64,000 bases of DNA from Bacteroides acidifaciens (GCF_903181435.1 NZ_CAEUHO010000001.1:1240001-1304000), one strand, 5' to 3'. Positions 1 through 8,499 are shown, numbered from the stretch's first letter. The notes: a model not told the origin generated them from the sequence alone. A program made the numbers and translations.

Positions 1-1149
1 AAACAGACCGGCAAGAAAGTGGTGGTCTTGATAGACGAATATGACGCTCCTCTGCTCGATGTGGTTCATGAAGAGAAGAACCTGCCGCAGTTACGTAATG
101 TGATGCGTAATTTTTATAGTCCGTTGAAGGCGTGTGACCCTTATTTGCGCTTTGTCTTTCTTACGGGGATAACTAAGTTTTCGCAACTCAGCGTGTTCAG
201 TGAACTTAATAATATCACCAATGTGAGTATGCTGCCTGATTATGCTGCCATTTGCGGTATCACTGCCGAAGAACTCCGTACTCAAATGGCTCCCGATGTA
301 AAGCATCTGGCTACCCGGTTGGGAATCACTGCAGAGGAGATGTTGGACAGACTGAAGGAAAATTATGACGGTTATCATTTCGCATGGCCGTCACCCGATG
401 TTTTCAATCCTTTCAGTCTGCTTAAGGCGATGGCTTTGGGAGAGATTGGCTCTTATTGGTTTGAGAGCGGCACACCCACTTACATCATAGAGATGCTGCG
501 CAAATATGCTGTATTACCGTCAGAGATAGGCGGGGAGGAGGCATCACCCAGTGACTTTAACGTGCCTCTGGAGCTGGCTACCAATTATATGCCGTTGCTT
601 TATCAGGCAGGCTATCTTACGATAAAGGGGGCGGATTTGGAATTTGACGCTTATATGCTTGATATTCCTAATAAGGAGGTACGGGTCGGTCTGATGAAAA
701 GCCTGATACCGTCTTATGTGATGGGCGACACGCACGAGGTGAACAGCGTGGTGCGTAATTTGGCGCGTAACATTGTGAGGGGAGATATGGAAGGCGCCTT
801 GAAGTTGCTTCAGACTTTCCTTTCTACTGTGCCTTATTGCGACAACACTGATTATGAGGGGCATTATCAACAGATGCTTTATGTGATATTCTCATTACTG
901 GGTATTTATACGGATGTGGAGGTGCATACGCATAAAGGCCGGGTGGACATGGTGCTTCGTACCAGGACTGCTCTCTATCTGGTAGAACTGAAACTGAATC
1001 AAAGCGCCGAGGCTGCCATGAAGCAAATTGACTTGCAGCAATATTCCGACCGTTTCGCTCTCTGCGGGCTTCCGGTGGTGAAGGTTGCGATAAATTTCAG
1101 TGCGGAGACCCGGACGATTGCAGATTGGGAGATTTCAATTAAAGATTGA
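1..1149 (+). CDS. AAA-ATPase-like / PD-(D/E)XK nuclease family protein, 5'-truncated by window edge
   Basis: The reading frame is open from base 1, so the true start lies outside the window; the GTG at 19 is only an internal valine codon. The visible 382 residues match the Bacteroidetes AAA-ATPase-like (PF09820) plus C-terminal PD-(D/E)XK (PF08011) family. The first visible stretch carries a Walker B-like VVLIDEYD. The conserved NYDGYHF segment follows near residue 120. Near residues 305-330 a nuclease-like core has GRVDMVL followed by YLVELKL, that is D...ExK. The P-loop would be upstream. The family is abundant in Bacteroides and often multi-copy; its biological role is not established. A decayed relative lies at 47168-47704. 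The family call is firm; function is not known. Confidence 0.88.
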   Translation, partial: KQTGKKVVVLIDEYDAPLLDVVHEEKNLPQLRNVMRNFYSPLKACDPYLRFVFLTGITKFSQLSVFSELNNITNVSMLPDYAAICGITAEELRTQMAPDVKHLATRLGITAEEMLDRLKENYDGYHFAWPSPDVFNPFSLLKAMALGEIGSYWFESGTPTYIIEMLRKYAVLPSEIGGEEASPSDFNVPLELATNYMPLLYQAGYLTIKGADLEFDAYMLDIPNKEVRVGLMKSLIPSYVMGDTHEVNSVVRNLARNIVRGDMEGALKLLQTFLSTVPYCDNTDYEGHYQQMLYVIFSLLGIYTDVEVHTHKGRVDMVLRTRTALYLVELKLNQSAEAAMKQIDLQQYSDRFALCGLPVVKVAINFSAETRTIADWEISIKD

Positions 1150-1277
1150 CGTAACGAATACATTATTATATCAAATAGTAGCCATATCTTTTCCCGTGTG
1201 CGATAACGAAAACAGGAGAAACAACAATTTATTATGTAAAAAATATGGGGAATGCTTCGTAGTTCACAAATAATGAT

Positions 1278-1285
1278 TAAATTTG
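1278..1285 (+). promoter_or_regulatory. Promoter -7 box for the rseC-rnf operon
   Basis: TAAATTTG matches the Bacteroides -7 consensus TAnnTTTG and lies 28 bases before the rseC start. No clear -33 element is seen. It is the only good candidate between the first gene and the rnf cluster. Confidence 0.6.
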
Positions 1286-1313
1286 CCGCGATTTGTAATG
1301 TTGAGTTTGCAAA

Positions 1314-1736
1314 ATGACGAATAATACTATAAAGCATCTAGGTATTGTGGAAAACATACAGGGTTCTCATCTGTCGGTGAGAATCGTCCAGACATCGGCT
1401 TGCGCGGCTTGTAGCGCAAAGGGGCACTGTACCTCGGCGGATAGTAAGGACAAAATCATAGATATAATTGATACTGCGGCTTCCTGGCAAGTGGGGGACA
1501 AAGTGATGGTAGTCGGCGAAATGTCGATGGGCATGATGGCAGTGGTATTGGCATTCGTACTTCCTTTCGTACTTCTGATATTTTCCCTATTCCTTTTTAT
1601 GGCGTTGATGGAGAATGAACTGTATGCGGCTCTTCTTTCTCTGGCCGTTCTCGTGCCTTATTATTTCATTTTGTGGCTCAATAAAACGCGACTGAAACAA
1701 AAATTTTCATTTACTATAAAACCAATAAATAACTAA
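1314..1736 (+). CDS. rseC: RseC/MucC-like SoxR-reducing system protein
   Basis: A 140-residue protein of the RseC/MucC family (PF04246), found in many bacteria at the head of rnf operons. It has an N-terminal cytoplasmic part with a cysteine cluster C30-x2-C33-x5-C39 (CAACSAKGHC). Two closely spaced transmembrane helices follow at about 70-93 and 97-115, then a basic tail. It is the first gene of the rnf operon, 7 bases before rnfB. The family is linked to redox-regulator maintenance and to Rnf/Rsx function; the cysteines probably take part in redox or metal chemistry, which I infer rather than see. Confidence 0.85.
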   Translation: MTNNTIKHLGIVENIQGSHLSVRIVQTSACAACSAKGHCTSADSKDKIIDIIDTAASWQVGDKVMVVGEMSMGMMAVVLAFVLPFVLLIFSLFLFMALMENELYAALLSLAVLVPYYFILWLNKTRLKQKFSFTIKPINN

Positions 1737-1743
1737 AAACATT

Positions 1744-2682
1744 ATGAATTTGATTCTGATTGCAGTGATTTCATTGGGAGCGATAGCGCTCGTGCTTGCC
1801 GCTATTCTTTATGTGGCTTCCAAGAAATTTGCCGTGTATGAAGACCCGCGGATTGCCCAGGTGGGGGAAGTTTTGCCCCAGGCCAATTGTGGTGGATGTG
1901 GCTACCCTGGTTGTAGCGGATTTGCCGACGCTTGTGTCAAAGCCGGCTCACTGGATGGCAAGTTCTGTCCCGTAGGCGGACAACCTGTCATGGCAAAGAT
2001 TGCTGATATCCTCGGACTGGCAGCCGGCGAGGCTGAACCGATGGTAGCAGTAGTGAGATGTAACGGAACTTGCGCCAACCGCCCGCGTACCAACCAGTAC
2101 GACGGTGCGAAGAGTTGTGCTATCGCCGCTTCACTGTATGGTGGAGAAACCGGTTGCAGCTACGGCTGTCTGGGGTGTGGCGACTGTGTGGCTGCCTGCC
2201 AGTTCGACGCTATCCACATGAATCCCGAAACGGGGCTTCCGGAAGTGGACGAAGCGAAGTGTACGGCTTGTGGAGCTTGTGCGAAGGCTTGTCCGAAAGC
2301 GATTATCGAGATTCGCCCGCAAGGCAAGAAGTCGCGCCGTGTGTACGTCTCTTGTGTGAATAAGGACAAGGGTGCTGTGGCACGCAAGGCTTGTACCGTC
2401 AGCTGTATCGGCTGTGGCAAGTGTGTGAAGACTTGTCCGTTCGAAGCTATCACGCTGGAGAACAACCTGGCTTACATCGACCCGAACAAGTGCAAATCTT
2501 GCCGCAAATGTGAGGAAGTTTGTCCGCAGGGAAGCATTGTCGCACTGAATTTCCCGCCGCGCAAACCGAAGACGGAAGAGGCTACGGTTGCTCCGAAAGC
2601 TCCTGCGACTCCAAAGGAAACAGTTGCTCCGAATCCGGCTGCTCCGAAAGAAACGGCTGAAGCTCCGAAAGTAACAGAATAA
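1744..2682 (+). CDS. rnfB: Rnf complex subunit RnfB, multi-cluster ferredoxin
   Basis: RnfB is the ferredoxin-accepting subunit of the membrane Rnf complex (ferredoxin:NAD+ oxidoreductase coupled to Na+ or H+ pumping). The 312 residues start with one membrane helix (2-25). A 4Fe-4S (Fes) domain has CGGCGYPGC and downstream cysteines at about 48-80. Four ferredoxin-type C-x2-C-x2-C-x3-C motifs follow (CLGCGDCVAAC, CTACGACAKAC, CIGCGKCVKTC, CKSCRKCEEVC). This is more than the two in E. coli RsxB and fits the longer anaerobe type. The tail of about 35 residues is a low-complexity Pro/Ala/Lys/Glu run, likely disordered. It is 24 bases upstream of rnfC. Confidence 0.97.
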   Translation: MNLILIAVISLGAIALVLAAILYVASKKFAVYEDPRIAQVGEVLPQANCGGCGYPGCSGFADACVKAGSLDGKFCPVGGQPVMAKIADILGLAAGEAEPMVAVVRCNGTCANRPRTNQYDGAKSCAIAASLYGGETGCSYGCLGCGDCVAACQFDAIHMNPETGLPEVDEAKCTACGACAKACPKAIIEIRPQGKKSRRVYVSCVNKDKGAVARKACTVSCIGCGKCVKTCPFEAITLENNLAYIDPNKCKSCRKCEEVCPQGSIVALNFPPRKPKTEEATVAPKAPATPKETVAPNPAAPKETAEAPKVTE

Positions 2683-2706
2683 TAACAGAATAAAATACAG
2701 AATTGT

Positions 2707-4044
2707 ATGTTAAAGACATTTTCAATTGGTGGAGTTCATCCACACGAAAATAAATTGTCGGCACATCAACCTATTATCACGGCGGAAGTTCCTGCAAAGG
2801 CAGTTATTCTGCTGGGGCAGCACATTGGTGCGCCTGCAAAACCGATTGTTGCGAAAGGTGATGTGGTAAAGGTGGGCACTAAGATTGCCGAACCTGCCGG
2901 CTTTGTTTCGGCAGCAATTCACTCTTCAGTCAGTGGTAAAGTGGCGAAGATTGATACGATAGTCGATGCCAGCGGTTATGCGAAACCTGCCATCTTTATT
3001 GATGTGGAAGGTGACGAATGGGAAGAGACAATCGACCGCAGCAAGACGTTGGTGAAGGAATGTGAACTTCCGGCAGAAGAGATTGTGAAGAAGATTGCCG
3101 ACGCGGGAATCGTAGGTCTGGGTGGTGCCTGTTTTCCTACACAGGTGAAATTGTGCCCGCCGCCGTCTTTCAAGGCCGAATGTGTGATTATCAATGCGGT
3201 AGAGTGCGAACCGTACCTGACTGCCGACCATCAGTTGATGCTGGAACACGCGGAAGAAATCATGGTGGGTGTCTCTATCCTGATGAAAGCCGTGAAGGTG
3301 AACAAAGCATTTATCGGAATCGAAAATAACAAGCCGGATGCCATCGAACTGATGACGAAAGTGGCTGCAAGCTATGCAGGTATCGAGGTGGTGCCCTTGA
3401 AGGTGAAATATCCGCAAGGGGGTGAAAAGCAACTGATTGACGCGATTACCAAACGCCAGGTGGCGAGCGGCGCACTGCCTATCTCTACGGGAGCGGTAGT
3501 GCAGAACGTGGGTACGGCGTTTGCTGTTTATGAAGCTGTACAGAAGAATAAACCGTTGTTTGAACGTGTGATTACCGTGACGGGAAAGTCGGTGGCGAAG
3601 CCGTCCAACTTCCTCGCCCGTATCGGTACGCCGATGAAGCAGTTGATTGACGCTTGCGGTGGTTTGCCCGAAGATACGGGAAAAGTAATCGGCGGCGGTC
3701 CGATGATGGGTAAGGCGCTGGTGAATATCGAAGTTCCTACTGCGAAGGGCAGTTCCGGTATCCTGATTATGAATCAGAAGGAAGCCAAGCGTGGTGAGGC
3801 GCAGACTTGTATCCGTTGTGCGAAGTGCGTGAGCGCTTGCCCGATGGGACTGGAACCCTACTTGCTCGGAGCTTTGTCCGAAAACGGAGATTTTGAAACA
3901 ATGGAAAAAGAGAGAATCATGGATTGTATCGAGTGCGGCTCCTGTCAGTTCACTTGTCCTGCCAACCGTCCGCTGCTCGACTATTGTCGTCTGGGTAAAG
4001 GTAAGGTAGGAGCTATGATTCGCGCACGTCAAGCTAAAAAATAA
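2707..4044 (+). CDS. rnfC: Rnf complex subunit RnfC, NADH-binding/Fe-S subunit
   Basis: RnfC (445 aa) is the peripheral subunit that carries the NAD(H)/FMN site and passes electrons to or from RnfB. The N-terminal barrel-sandwich region begins with the typical FSIGGVHPHENKL. The central Complex1_51K-like fold contains GGACFPTQVK and NAVECEPYLTADHQL. Near the C-terminus are two 4Fe-4S motifs, CIRCAKCVSACP and CIECGSCQFTCP. Length is typical of shorter RnfC proteins, without the long alanine-rich repeat tail of E. coli RsxC. It lies 5 bases before rnfD in a single operon. Confidence 0.97.
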   Translation: MLKTFSIGGVHPHENKLSAHQPIITAEVPAKAVILLGQHIGAPAKPIVAKGDVVKVGTKIAEPAGFVSAAIHSSVSGKVAKIDTIVDASGYAKPAIFIDVEGDEWEETIDRSKTLVKECELPAEEIVKKIADAGIVGLGGACFPTQVKLCPPPSFKAECVIINAVECEPYLTADHQLMLEHAEEIMVGVSILMKAVKVNKAFIGIENNKPDAIELMTKVAASYAGIEVVPLKVKYPQGGEKQLIDAITKRQVASGALPISTGAVVQNVGTAFAVYEAVQKNKPLFERVITVTGKSVAKPSNFLARIGTPMKQLIDACGGLPEDTGKVIGGGPMMGKALVNIEVPTAKGSSGILIMNQKEAKRGEAQTCIRCAKCVSACPMGLEPYLLGALSENGDFETMEKERIMDCIECGSCQFTCPANRPLLDYCRLGKGKVGAMIRARQAKK

Positions 4045-4049
4045 CGAAT

Positions 4050-5042
4050 ATGGAAAATAAATTAATCGTATCACTATCACCCCACGTTCATGGCGGAGAC
4101 AGCGTGCAGAAGAATATGTACGGCGTGCTGATTGCACTGGTTCCGGCTTTTCTGGTGTCTCTCTATTTCTTCGGACTGGGTGCTCTGATTGTTACAGCTA
4201 CTTCCGTTGCGGCTTGTTTGTTCTTCGAATGGGCGATCGGAAAATATTTACTGAAGAAACCGACCACGACCATCTGTGACGGCTCTGCCATCATTACAGG
4301 TGTGTTGCTGGCATTCAACTTACCTTCCAACCTGCCGGTTTGGATTATTATCCTGGGCGCGTTGTTCGCTATCGGTGTGGGCAAGATGTCTTTCGGCGGA
4401 CTGGGTTGCAACCCTTTCAACCCGGCATTGGCGGGACGTGTGTTCCTGTTGCTCTCATTCCCGGTGCAGATGACCAGTTGGCCCGTAGTCGGACAGTTGA
4501 CGGCGTATACGGATGCTACAACAGGCGCTACTCCGCTGGCGTTGATGAAGCAGGCGATTCATGGCGACAGCTCTGCGCTGAGCCAGATACCGGATGCTTT
4601 GAACCTGTTGTTCGGGCAGAACGGCGGATGCTTGGGCGAGGTGAGTGCATTGGCTCTGTTGATTGGGCTGGCTTATATGCTTTGGAAGAAGATTATCACT
4701 TGGCATATCCCTGTATCTATCCTGGCGACGGTATTTGTGTTTGCCGGCATCATGCATCTGGTGGATCCTGAGAAATACGTTTCTCCGCTGTTGCAGTTAC
4801 TCTCCGGTGGTCTGATGCTGGGAGCTGTCTTTATGGCAACGGACTACGTGACTTCTCCGATGAGCAAGAAAGGAATGTTGATTTATGGTGTTTGTATCGG
4901 TCTGCTGACGGTGGTTATCCGTCTGTTCGGCGCATATCCCGAAGGTATGTCGTTCGCCATCCTGATTATGAATGCGTTCACTCCGCTGATTAACACCTAT
5001 TGTAAACCTAAACGCTTTGGGGAGGTAGCGAAGAAGAAATGA
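4050..5042 (+). CDS. rnfD: Rnf complex subunit RnfD, covalently flavinylated membrane subunit
   Basis: RnfD (330 aa) is a polytopic membrane subunit of the NqrB/RnfD family that carries a covalently bound FMN. Many hydrophobic helices are visible. Between about residues 150 and 165 the motif TTGATPLAL contains the S/T-G-A-T type threonine that ApbE flavinylates. The ATDYVTSPMSKKG segment near residue 265 is also family-typical. The last codons overlap the rnfG start by 4 bases (ATGA), which suggests translational coupling. Confidence 0.97.
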   Translation: MENKLIVSLSPHVHGGDSVQKNMYGVLIALVPAFLVSLYFFGLGALIVTATSVAACLFFEWAIGKYLLKKPTTTICDGSAIITGVLLAFNLPSNLPVWIIILGALFAIGVGKMSFGGLGCNPFNPALAGRVFLLLSFPVQMTSWPVVGQLTAYTDATTGATPLALMKQAIHGDSSALSQIPDALNLLFGQNGGCLGEVSALALLIGLAYMLWKKIITWHIPVSILATVFVFAGIMHLVDPEKYVSPLLQLLSGGLMLGAVFMATDYVTSPMSKKGMLIYGVCIGLLTVVIRLFGAYPEGMSFAILIMNAFTPLINTYCKPKRFGEVAKKK

Positions 5043-5776
5043 AAAAGTTACAATCATCTTTAAAGAATATGTTGCTGGTGCTTACGGGTGTGACGGCTGT
5101 CTCCGTAGCGTTGCTGGCTTATGTGAATGAACTGACGAAAGGCCCTATCGCCGAAGCGAACGCAAAGACGCTGAACGAGGCTTTGAAGAAGGTTCTTCCC
5201 GAATTTACGAACAATCCGGTAGCGGAAAGCGATACTATTTTCGGTGAGAAAGACGGAAAGAAGTTCGTTGACTTTATCGTCTATCCGGCAAAGAACGGCG
5301 AAGAGCTGGTCGGTACGGCTGTTGAAGCCAAGTCGATGGGATTTGGTGGTGAACTGAAAGTGCTGGTAGGCTTTAATGCCGAAGGCAAAATCTATAATTA
5401 CTCTCTGCTGGCTCATGCGGAAACTCCGGGGCTGGGCTCGAAAGCCGACAAATGGTTTGGCGCTTATGACCCTGCCAAAGGCGAGCAGGCGGTGTCGCAC
5501 GAAGAAAGTGCGAAGTCTATCCTGGGCATGAATCCGGGTGAAACTCCGCTGACTGTCAGCAAGGACGGCGGACAGGTGGATGCCATCACTGCTTCTACCA
5601 TCACTTCGCGTGCTTTCCTGAATGCTGTAAACGCGGCTTATCAGGCTTACAAGGCAGAAGGTGGGGAAGTGAACGGTGTTTCCGGTGCTTCTCAAAAGGC
5701 TGACGGTGAGAACACGGATGCTGCTACGGGCGCTACGATTAAAGTTGAACTTACTGATTCTATCAGTGCTAAATAA
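5039..5776 (+). CDS. rnfG: Rnf complex subunit RnfG, FMN-binding protein with an extra flavinylation-like motif
   Basis: RnfG (245 aa) has one N-terminal membrane helix (about 10-29) and a periplasmic FMN-binding domain that receives a covalent FMN from ApbE. The expected acceptor motif is DAITAST at residues 181-187. The protein does not end soon after that domain. A Gly/Ser/Ala-rich extension from about residue 208 contains DAATGAT at 227-233, a second perfect match to the D-x-x-S/T-G-A-T flavinylation pattern. Whether the second threonine is modified cannot be told from sequence. The gene overlaps rnfD by 4 bases and is followed after 14 bases by rnfE. Confidence 0.95.
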   Translation: MKKLQSSLKNMLLVLTGVTAVSVALLAYVNELTKGPIAEANAKTLNEALKKVLPEFTNNPVAESDTIFGEKDGKKFVDFIVYPAKNGEELVGTAVEAKSMGFGGELKVLVGFNAEGKIYNYSLLAHAETPGLGSKADKWFGAYDPAKGEQAVSHEESAKSILGMNPGETPLTVSKDGGQVDAITASTITSRAFLNAVNAAYQAYKAEGGEVNGVSGASQKADGENTDAATGATIKVELTDSISAK

Positions 5777-5790
5777 GAAAGGAGACAAGT

Positions 5791-6378
5791 ATGAATAACT
5801 TTAAAGTAATGATGAACGGGATTATCAAAGAGAATCCTACGTTTGTGCTCCTGCTTGGTATGTGTCCTACGTTGGGTACGACCTCATCAGCCATCAACGG
5901 TATGGGCATGGGGCTGGCTACGATGTTCGTATTGATTTGCTCGAACGTGGTGATTTCCCTGATTAAGAATCTGATTCCGGATATGGTACGTATCCCTTCA
6001 TTTATCGTGGTGATTGCGTCTTTCGTGACGTTGCTTCAGATGGTGATGCAGGCTTATGTGCCGGGACTGTATGCTACGCTCGGTCTTTTCATTCCGTTGA
6101 TTGTGGTAAACTGTATTGTGTTGGGACGTGCCGAGGCTTTTGCCGCAAAGAATAACGCGGTTGCTTCCATGTTCGACGGCATCGGTATGGGACTTGGTTT
6201 TACCATTGCACTGACTTTGCTGGGCGCTGTCCGCGAGTTCCTGGGAACAGGCAAGATTTTCGACTTCGCCATCATACCCGAAGAATACGGTATGTTGGTG
6301 TTCGTGCTGGCTCCGGGTGCGTTCATCGCTTTGGGATACCTCATTGCATTGATTAATAAATTGAGAATTGAAAATTGA
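5791..6378 (+). CDS. rnfE: Rnf complex subunit RnfE
   Basis: RnfE (195 aa) is one of the two homologous six-helix membrane subunits (NqrD/RnfE family) thought to form the ion path and bind a shared Fe-S centre. The conserved segments NPTFVLLLGMCPTLGTT and the LGRAEAFAAKN loop are present. A GAAAGGAGA Shine-Dalgarno lies about 8 bases before the start. The last five residues (LRIEN) and the stop lie in an AT-rich inverted repeat that fills the gap to rnfA, so the C-terminus appears to have been shaped by that repeat. Confidence 0.96.
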   Translation: MNNFKVMMNGIIKENPTFVLLLGMCPTLGTTSSAINGMGMGLATMFVLICSNVVISLIKNLIPDMVRIPSFIVVIASFVTLLQMVMQAYVPGLYATLGLFIPLIVVNCIVLGRAEAFAAKNNAVASMFDGIGMGLGFTIALTLLGAVREFLGTGKIFDFAIIPEEYGMLVFVLAPGAFIALGYLIALINKLRIEN

Positions 6379-6433
6379 GAATTTCACTTTCACATTCTCT
6401 GATTTTTTAATTTTTAATTCTCAATTTTCAATT
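6366..6433. repeat. Large AT-rich inverted repeat between rnfE and rnfA
   Basis: Positions 6366-6383 and 6416-6433 are perfect 18-bp inverted arms around a 32-base loop. The left arm contains the rnfE stop codon and last codons. The words AATTGAGAATT / TTGAAAATTG recur at 37572-37600 and, in altered form, at 12013-12080, so this is a dispersed intergenic element. It could form an RNA hairpin within the rnf transcript. It lacks a clean T-tract, so I do not call it a terminator. Confidence 0.75.
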
Positions 6434-6441
6434 TAATAATT

Positions 6442-7014
6442 ATGGAATATATATTGATATTTATTTCGGCAATCTTTGTAAACAACATCGTGTTGTCGCA
6501 GTTCCTGGGTATCTGTCCGTTCCTGGGCGTATCCAAGAAAGTGGAAACTGCGATGGGTATGAGCGCTGCGGTTGCTTTCGTGTTGACCATCGCTACCATC
6601 GTTACCTTCCTGATTCAGAAGTTTGTACTGGATGTTTTCGGACTGGGATATTTGCAGACGATTACGTTCATTCTGGTGATTGCCGGACTGGTGCAGATGG
6701 TGGAAATCATCCTGAAGAAGGTTTCTCCTGCCTTGTATCAGGCGTTGGGCGTGTTCCTGCCGCTGATTACGACAAACTGTTGTATCCTTGGTGTGGCTAT
6801 CCTGGTGATTCAGAAAGACTATGACCTGCTGACGGGTGTTGTATATGCATTCTCTACGGCTATCGGCTTCGGGCTGGCATTGGTGCTCTTTGCCGGACTG
6901 CGCGAGCAGATGAGCCTGGTGAAAGTCCCGAAAGGAATGCAAGGCACTCCGATCGCCTTGATTACCGCCGGTTTGCTTGCTATGGCATTCATGGGATTCT
7001 CCGGTGTAGTGTAA
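6442..7014 (+). CDS. rnfA: Rnf complex subunit RnfA
   Basis: RnfA (190 aa) is the second six-helix NqrE/RnfA-type membrane subunit. Typical segments are FVNNIVLSQFLGICPFLGVSKK near the N-terminus and LPLITTNCCILGVA in the middle, the latter with the cysteine pair of the intramembrane Fe-S site shared with RnfE. It ends with the usual short FMGFSGVV tail. It is the last gene of the operon and is followed by a strong terminator. Confidence 0.96.
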   Translation: MEYILIFISAIFVNNIVLSQFLGICPFLGVSKKVETAMGMSAAVAFVLTIATIVTFLIQKFVLDVFGLGYLQTITFILVIAGLVQMVEIILKKVSPALYQALGVFLPLITTNCCILGVAILVIQKDYDLLTGVVYAFSTAIGFGLALVLFAGLREQMSLVKVPKGMQGTPIALITAGLLAMAFMGFSGVV

Positions 7015-7043
7015 AGACTTACAGTTGATAATTGATTGATAGG

Positions 7044-7102
7044 AATTGGAAACTCCGCAGTGTGGCGACATGCAGACTGCGGGTTTCCAATTCTTTTTTT
7101 TT
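7044..7102 (+). terminator. Rho-independent terminator of the rnf operon
   Basis: A stem of about 16 bp pairs AATTGGAAACTCCGCAG (7044-7060) with CTGCGGGTTTCCAATT (7077-7092), with one bulged base, followed by a long T-run at 7094-7102. Confidence 0.9.
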
Positions 7103-7166
7103 AATACCCGATTTCCGTCAAATCGTTCTTTAATTACCTTTTATTGAAATAAATGGTCATAGATTA

Positions 7167-7196
7167 TTGGATTTCCATTTTATTTCCATAAATTTG
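7167..7196 (+). promoter_or_regulatory. galE promoter
   Basis: The -7 box TAAATTTG is at 7189-7196, with TTGG at 7167-7170 as a plausible -33 element. It lies 46 bases before the galE start. Confidence 0.65.
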
Positions 7197-7242
7197 TAGC
7201 TCAAACGACAAAAAGCCGAAAAACTAACCATTTATAAAGAAT

Positions 7243-8277
7243 ATGAAAGAAAGAATTTTAGTAACGGGCGGGACAGGATATATCGGTTCTCACACCGTGG
7301 TGGAACTACAAAACAGTGGATATGAAGTAATCATCATCGATAATTTATCAAATTCAAGTGCCGACGTTGTTGACAATATAGAGAAAGTATCCGGTATTCG
7401 TCCGGTGTTCGAGAAATTGGATTGTCTGGATTTTGCAGGACTGGATGCCGTATTTACAAAATATAAAGGAATTAAGGCTATTATTCACTTTGCAGCGAGC
7501 AAAGCCGTAGGAGAGTCGGTAGAGAAACCGTTGCTTTATTATCGCAATAACCTGGTCTCTTTGATTAATCTTCTCGAATTAATGCCTAAACATGGAGTGG
7601 AAGGTATCGTATTCTCTTCTTCTTGTACAGTGTACGGTCAGCCGGACGAACTGCCGGTGACAGAGAAAGCTCCGATTAAGAAAGCGGAATCGCCTTACGG
7701 AAATACCAAACAGATTAATGAAGAGATTATTCGCGATACAGTAGCTTCCGGTGCTCCGATCAATGCTATCATGTTGCGTTATTTCAATCCGATTGGCGCG
7801 CATCCTACCGCATTGCTGGGTGAACTGCCGAATGGCGTTCCTCAAAACCTGATTCCTTATCTGACTCAGACTGCTATGGGTATCCGTGAGAAACTTAGCG
7901 TGTTTGGTGATGATTATGATACGCCCGACGGCTCTTGTATCCGTGACTTTATCAATGTAGTCGATTTGGCTAAAGCACACGTGATTGCTATCCGCCGTAT
8001 CTTGGAAAAAGGACAGAAAGAAAAAGTGGAAGTATTCAATATCGGTACGGGACGCGGTGTTTCCGTATTGGAATTAATCAATGGCTTTGAAAAAGCTACC
8101 GGCGTGAAGTTGAATTATCAGATTGTCGGACGTCGTGCCGGTGATATTGAGAAAGTTTGGGCGAACCCCGATTTCGCAAATAATGAATTGGGTTGGAAAG
8201 CCGTAGAAACTTTGGAAGATACTTTACGCTCTGCCTGGAACTGGCAGCTGAAACTTCGTGAGAGAGGTATTCAGTAA
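7243..8277 (+). CDS. galE: UDP-glucose 4-epimerase
   Basis: GalE interconverts UDP-glucose and UDP-galactose in the Leloir pathway and for envelope polysaccharide synthesis. The 344 residues show an extended SDR Rossmann fold. The NAD-binding GGTGYIGSHTV lies at about 7-17. The HFAAxKAVGES segment follows near 85. The catalytic serine region is SSSCTVYG, with Y-x3-K in SPYGNTK near residues 145-151. RYFNPIGAHP and the C-terminal GRRAGD are also typical. It stands alone with its own promoter. Confidence 0.96.
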   Translation: MKERILVTGGTGYIGSHTVVELQNSGYEVIIIDNLSNSSADVVDNIEKVSGIRPVFEKLDCLDFAGLDAVFTKYKGIKAIIHFAASKAVGESVEKPLLYYRNNLVSLINLLELMPKHGVEGIVFSSSCTVYGQPDELPVTEKAPIKKAESPYGNTKQINEEIIRDTVASGAPINAIMLRYFNPIGAHPTALLGELPNGVPQNLIPYLTQTAMGIREKLSVFGDDYDTPDGSCIRDFINVVDLAKAHVIAIRRILEKGQKEKVEVFNIGTGRGVSVLELINGFEKATGVKLNYQIVGRRAGDIEKVWANPDFANNELGWKAVETLEDTLRSAWNWQLKLRERGIQ

Positions 8278-8307
8278 AAAGGAAATATGTTTCTTTTACA
8301 TAAAAGT

Positions 8308-8499
8308 TTAAACAAATCGTGCATGCGATTTGTTTAATTGATGCTAATCGACCTGAAGCTGGTTATGAGTATGTGAATATACATAAGCAGTACTTATACC
8401 TCCCGGTATAGACAGGAGATTGCATAGTAGTTTTGTCGTGTTTTATTTTGTGTTTGTGTTGTGACGGTACTACGACGTGAGTCGTGGTACCGTTTTTTT
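8308..8499 (+). other. Structured intergenic stretch between galE and higB, candidate RNA
   Basis: The 343 bases between galE and the toxin gene hold no convincing ORF but several hairpins. A 12-bp perfect stem pairs 8308-8319 with 8326-8337. A TATACC-TCCC-GGTATA hairpin is at 8395-8410. The stretch ends in a strong terminator (8464-8499). The spacing between first hairpin and terminator would suit a short RNA of 150-190 nt, but no consensus promoter is seen upstream (TATGTTTC at 8286 is the nearest match). It may equally be a long galE 3' UTR. Confidence 0.35.
8464..8499 (+). terminator. Rho-independent terminator
   Basis: ACGGTACTACGAC (8464-8476) pairs with GTCGTGGTACCGT (8481-8493), 13 bp with one G-U pair and a GTGA loop, followed by T7. 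It ends galE transcription or an RNA in the preceding stretch. Confidence 0.9.

Noticed and set aside
999..1337. Minus-strand open frame spanning the gap before rseC
   Set aside because: Most of it is antisense to the end of the first gene and to the rnf promoter; no homology or ribosome site is recognised.
2926..4137. Long open frame (over 400 codons) on the minus strand opposite rnfC
   Set aside because: It is antisense to a highly conserved gene. Its His/Arg/Ser-rich translation is what reverse-strand reading of GC-ending codons gives, and it has no family-like motif.
8308..8337. 12-bp palindrome as a possible insertion-sequence end
   Set aside because: There is no transposase, no target-site duplication, and the two arms are only 6 bases apart.
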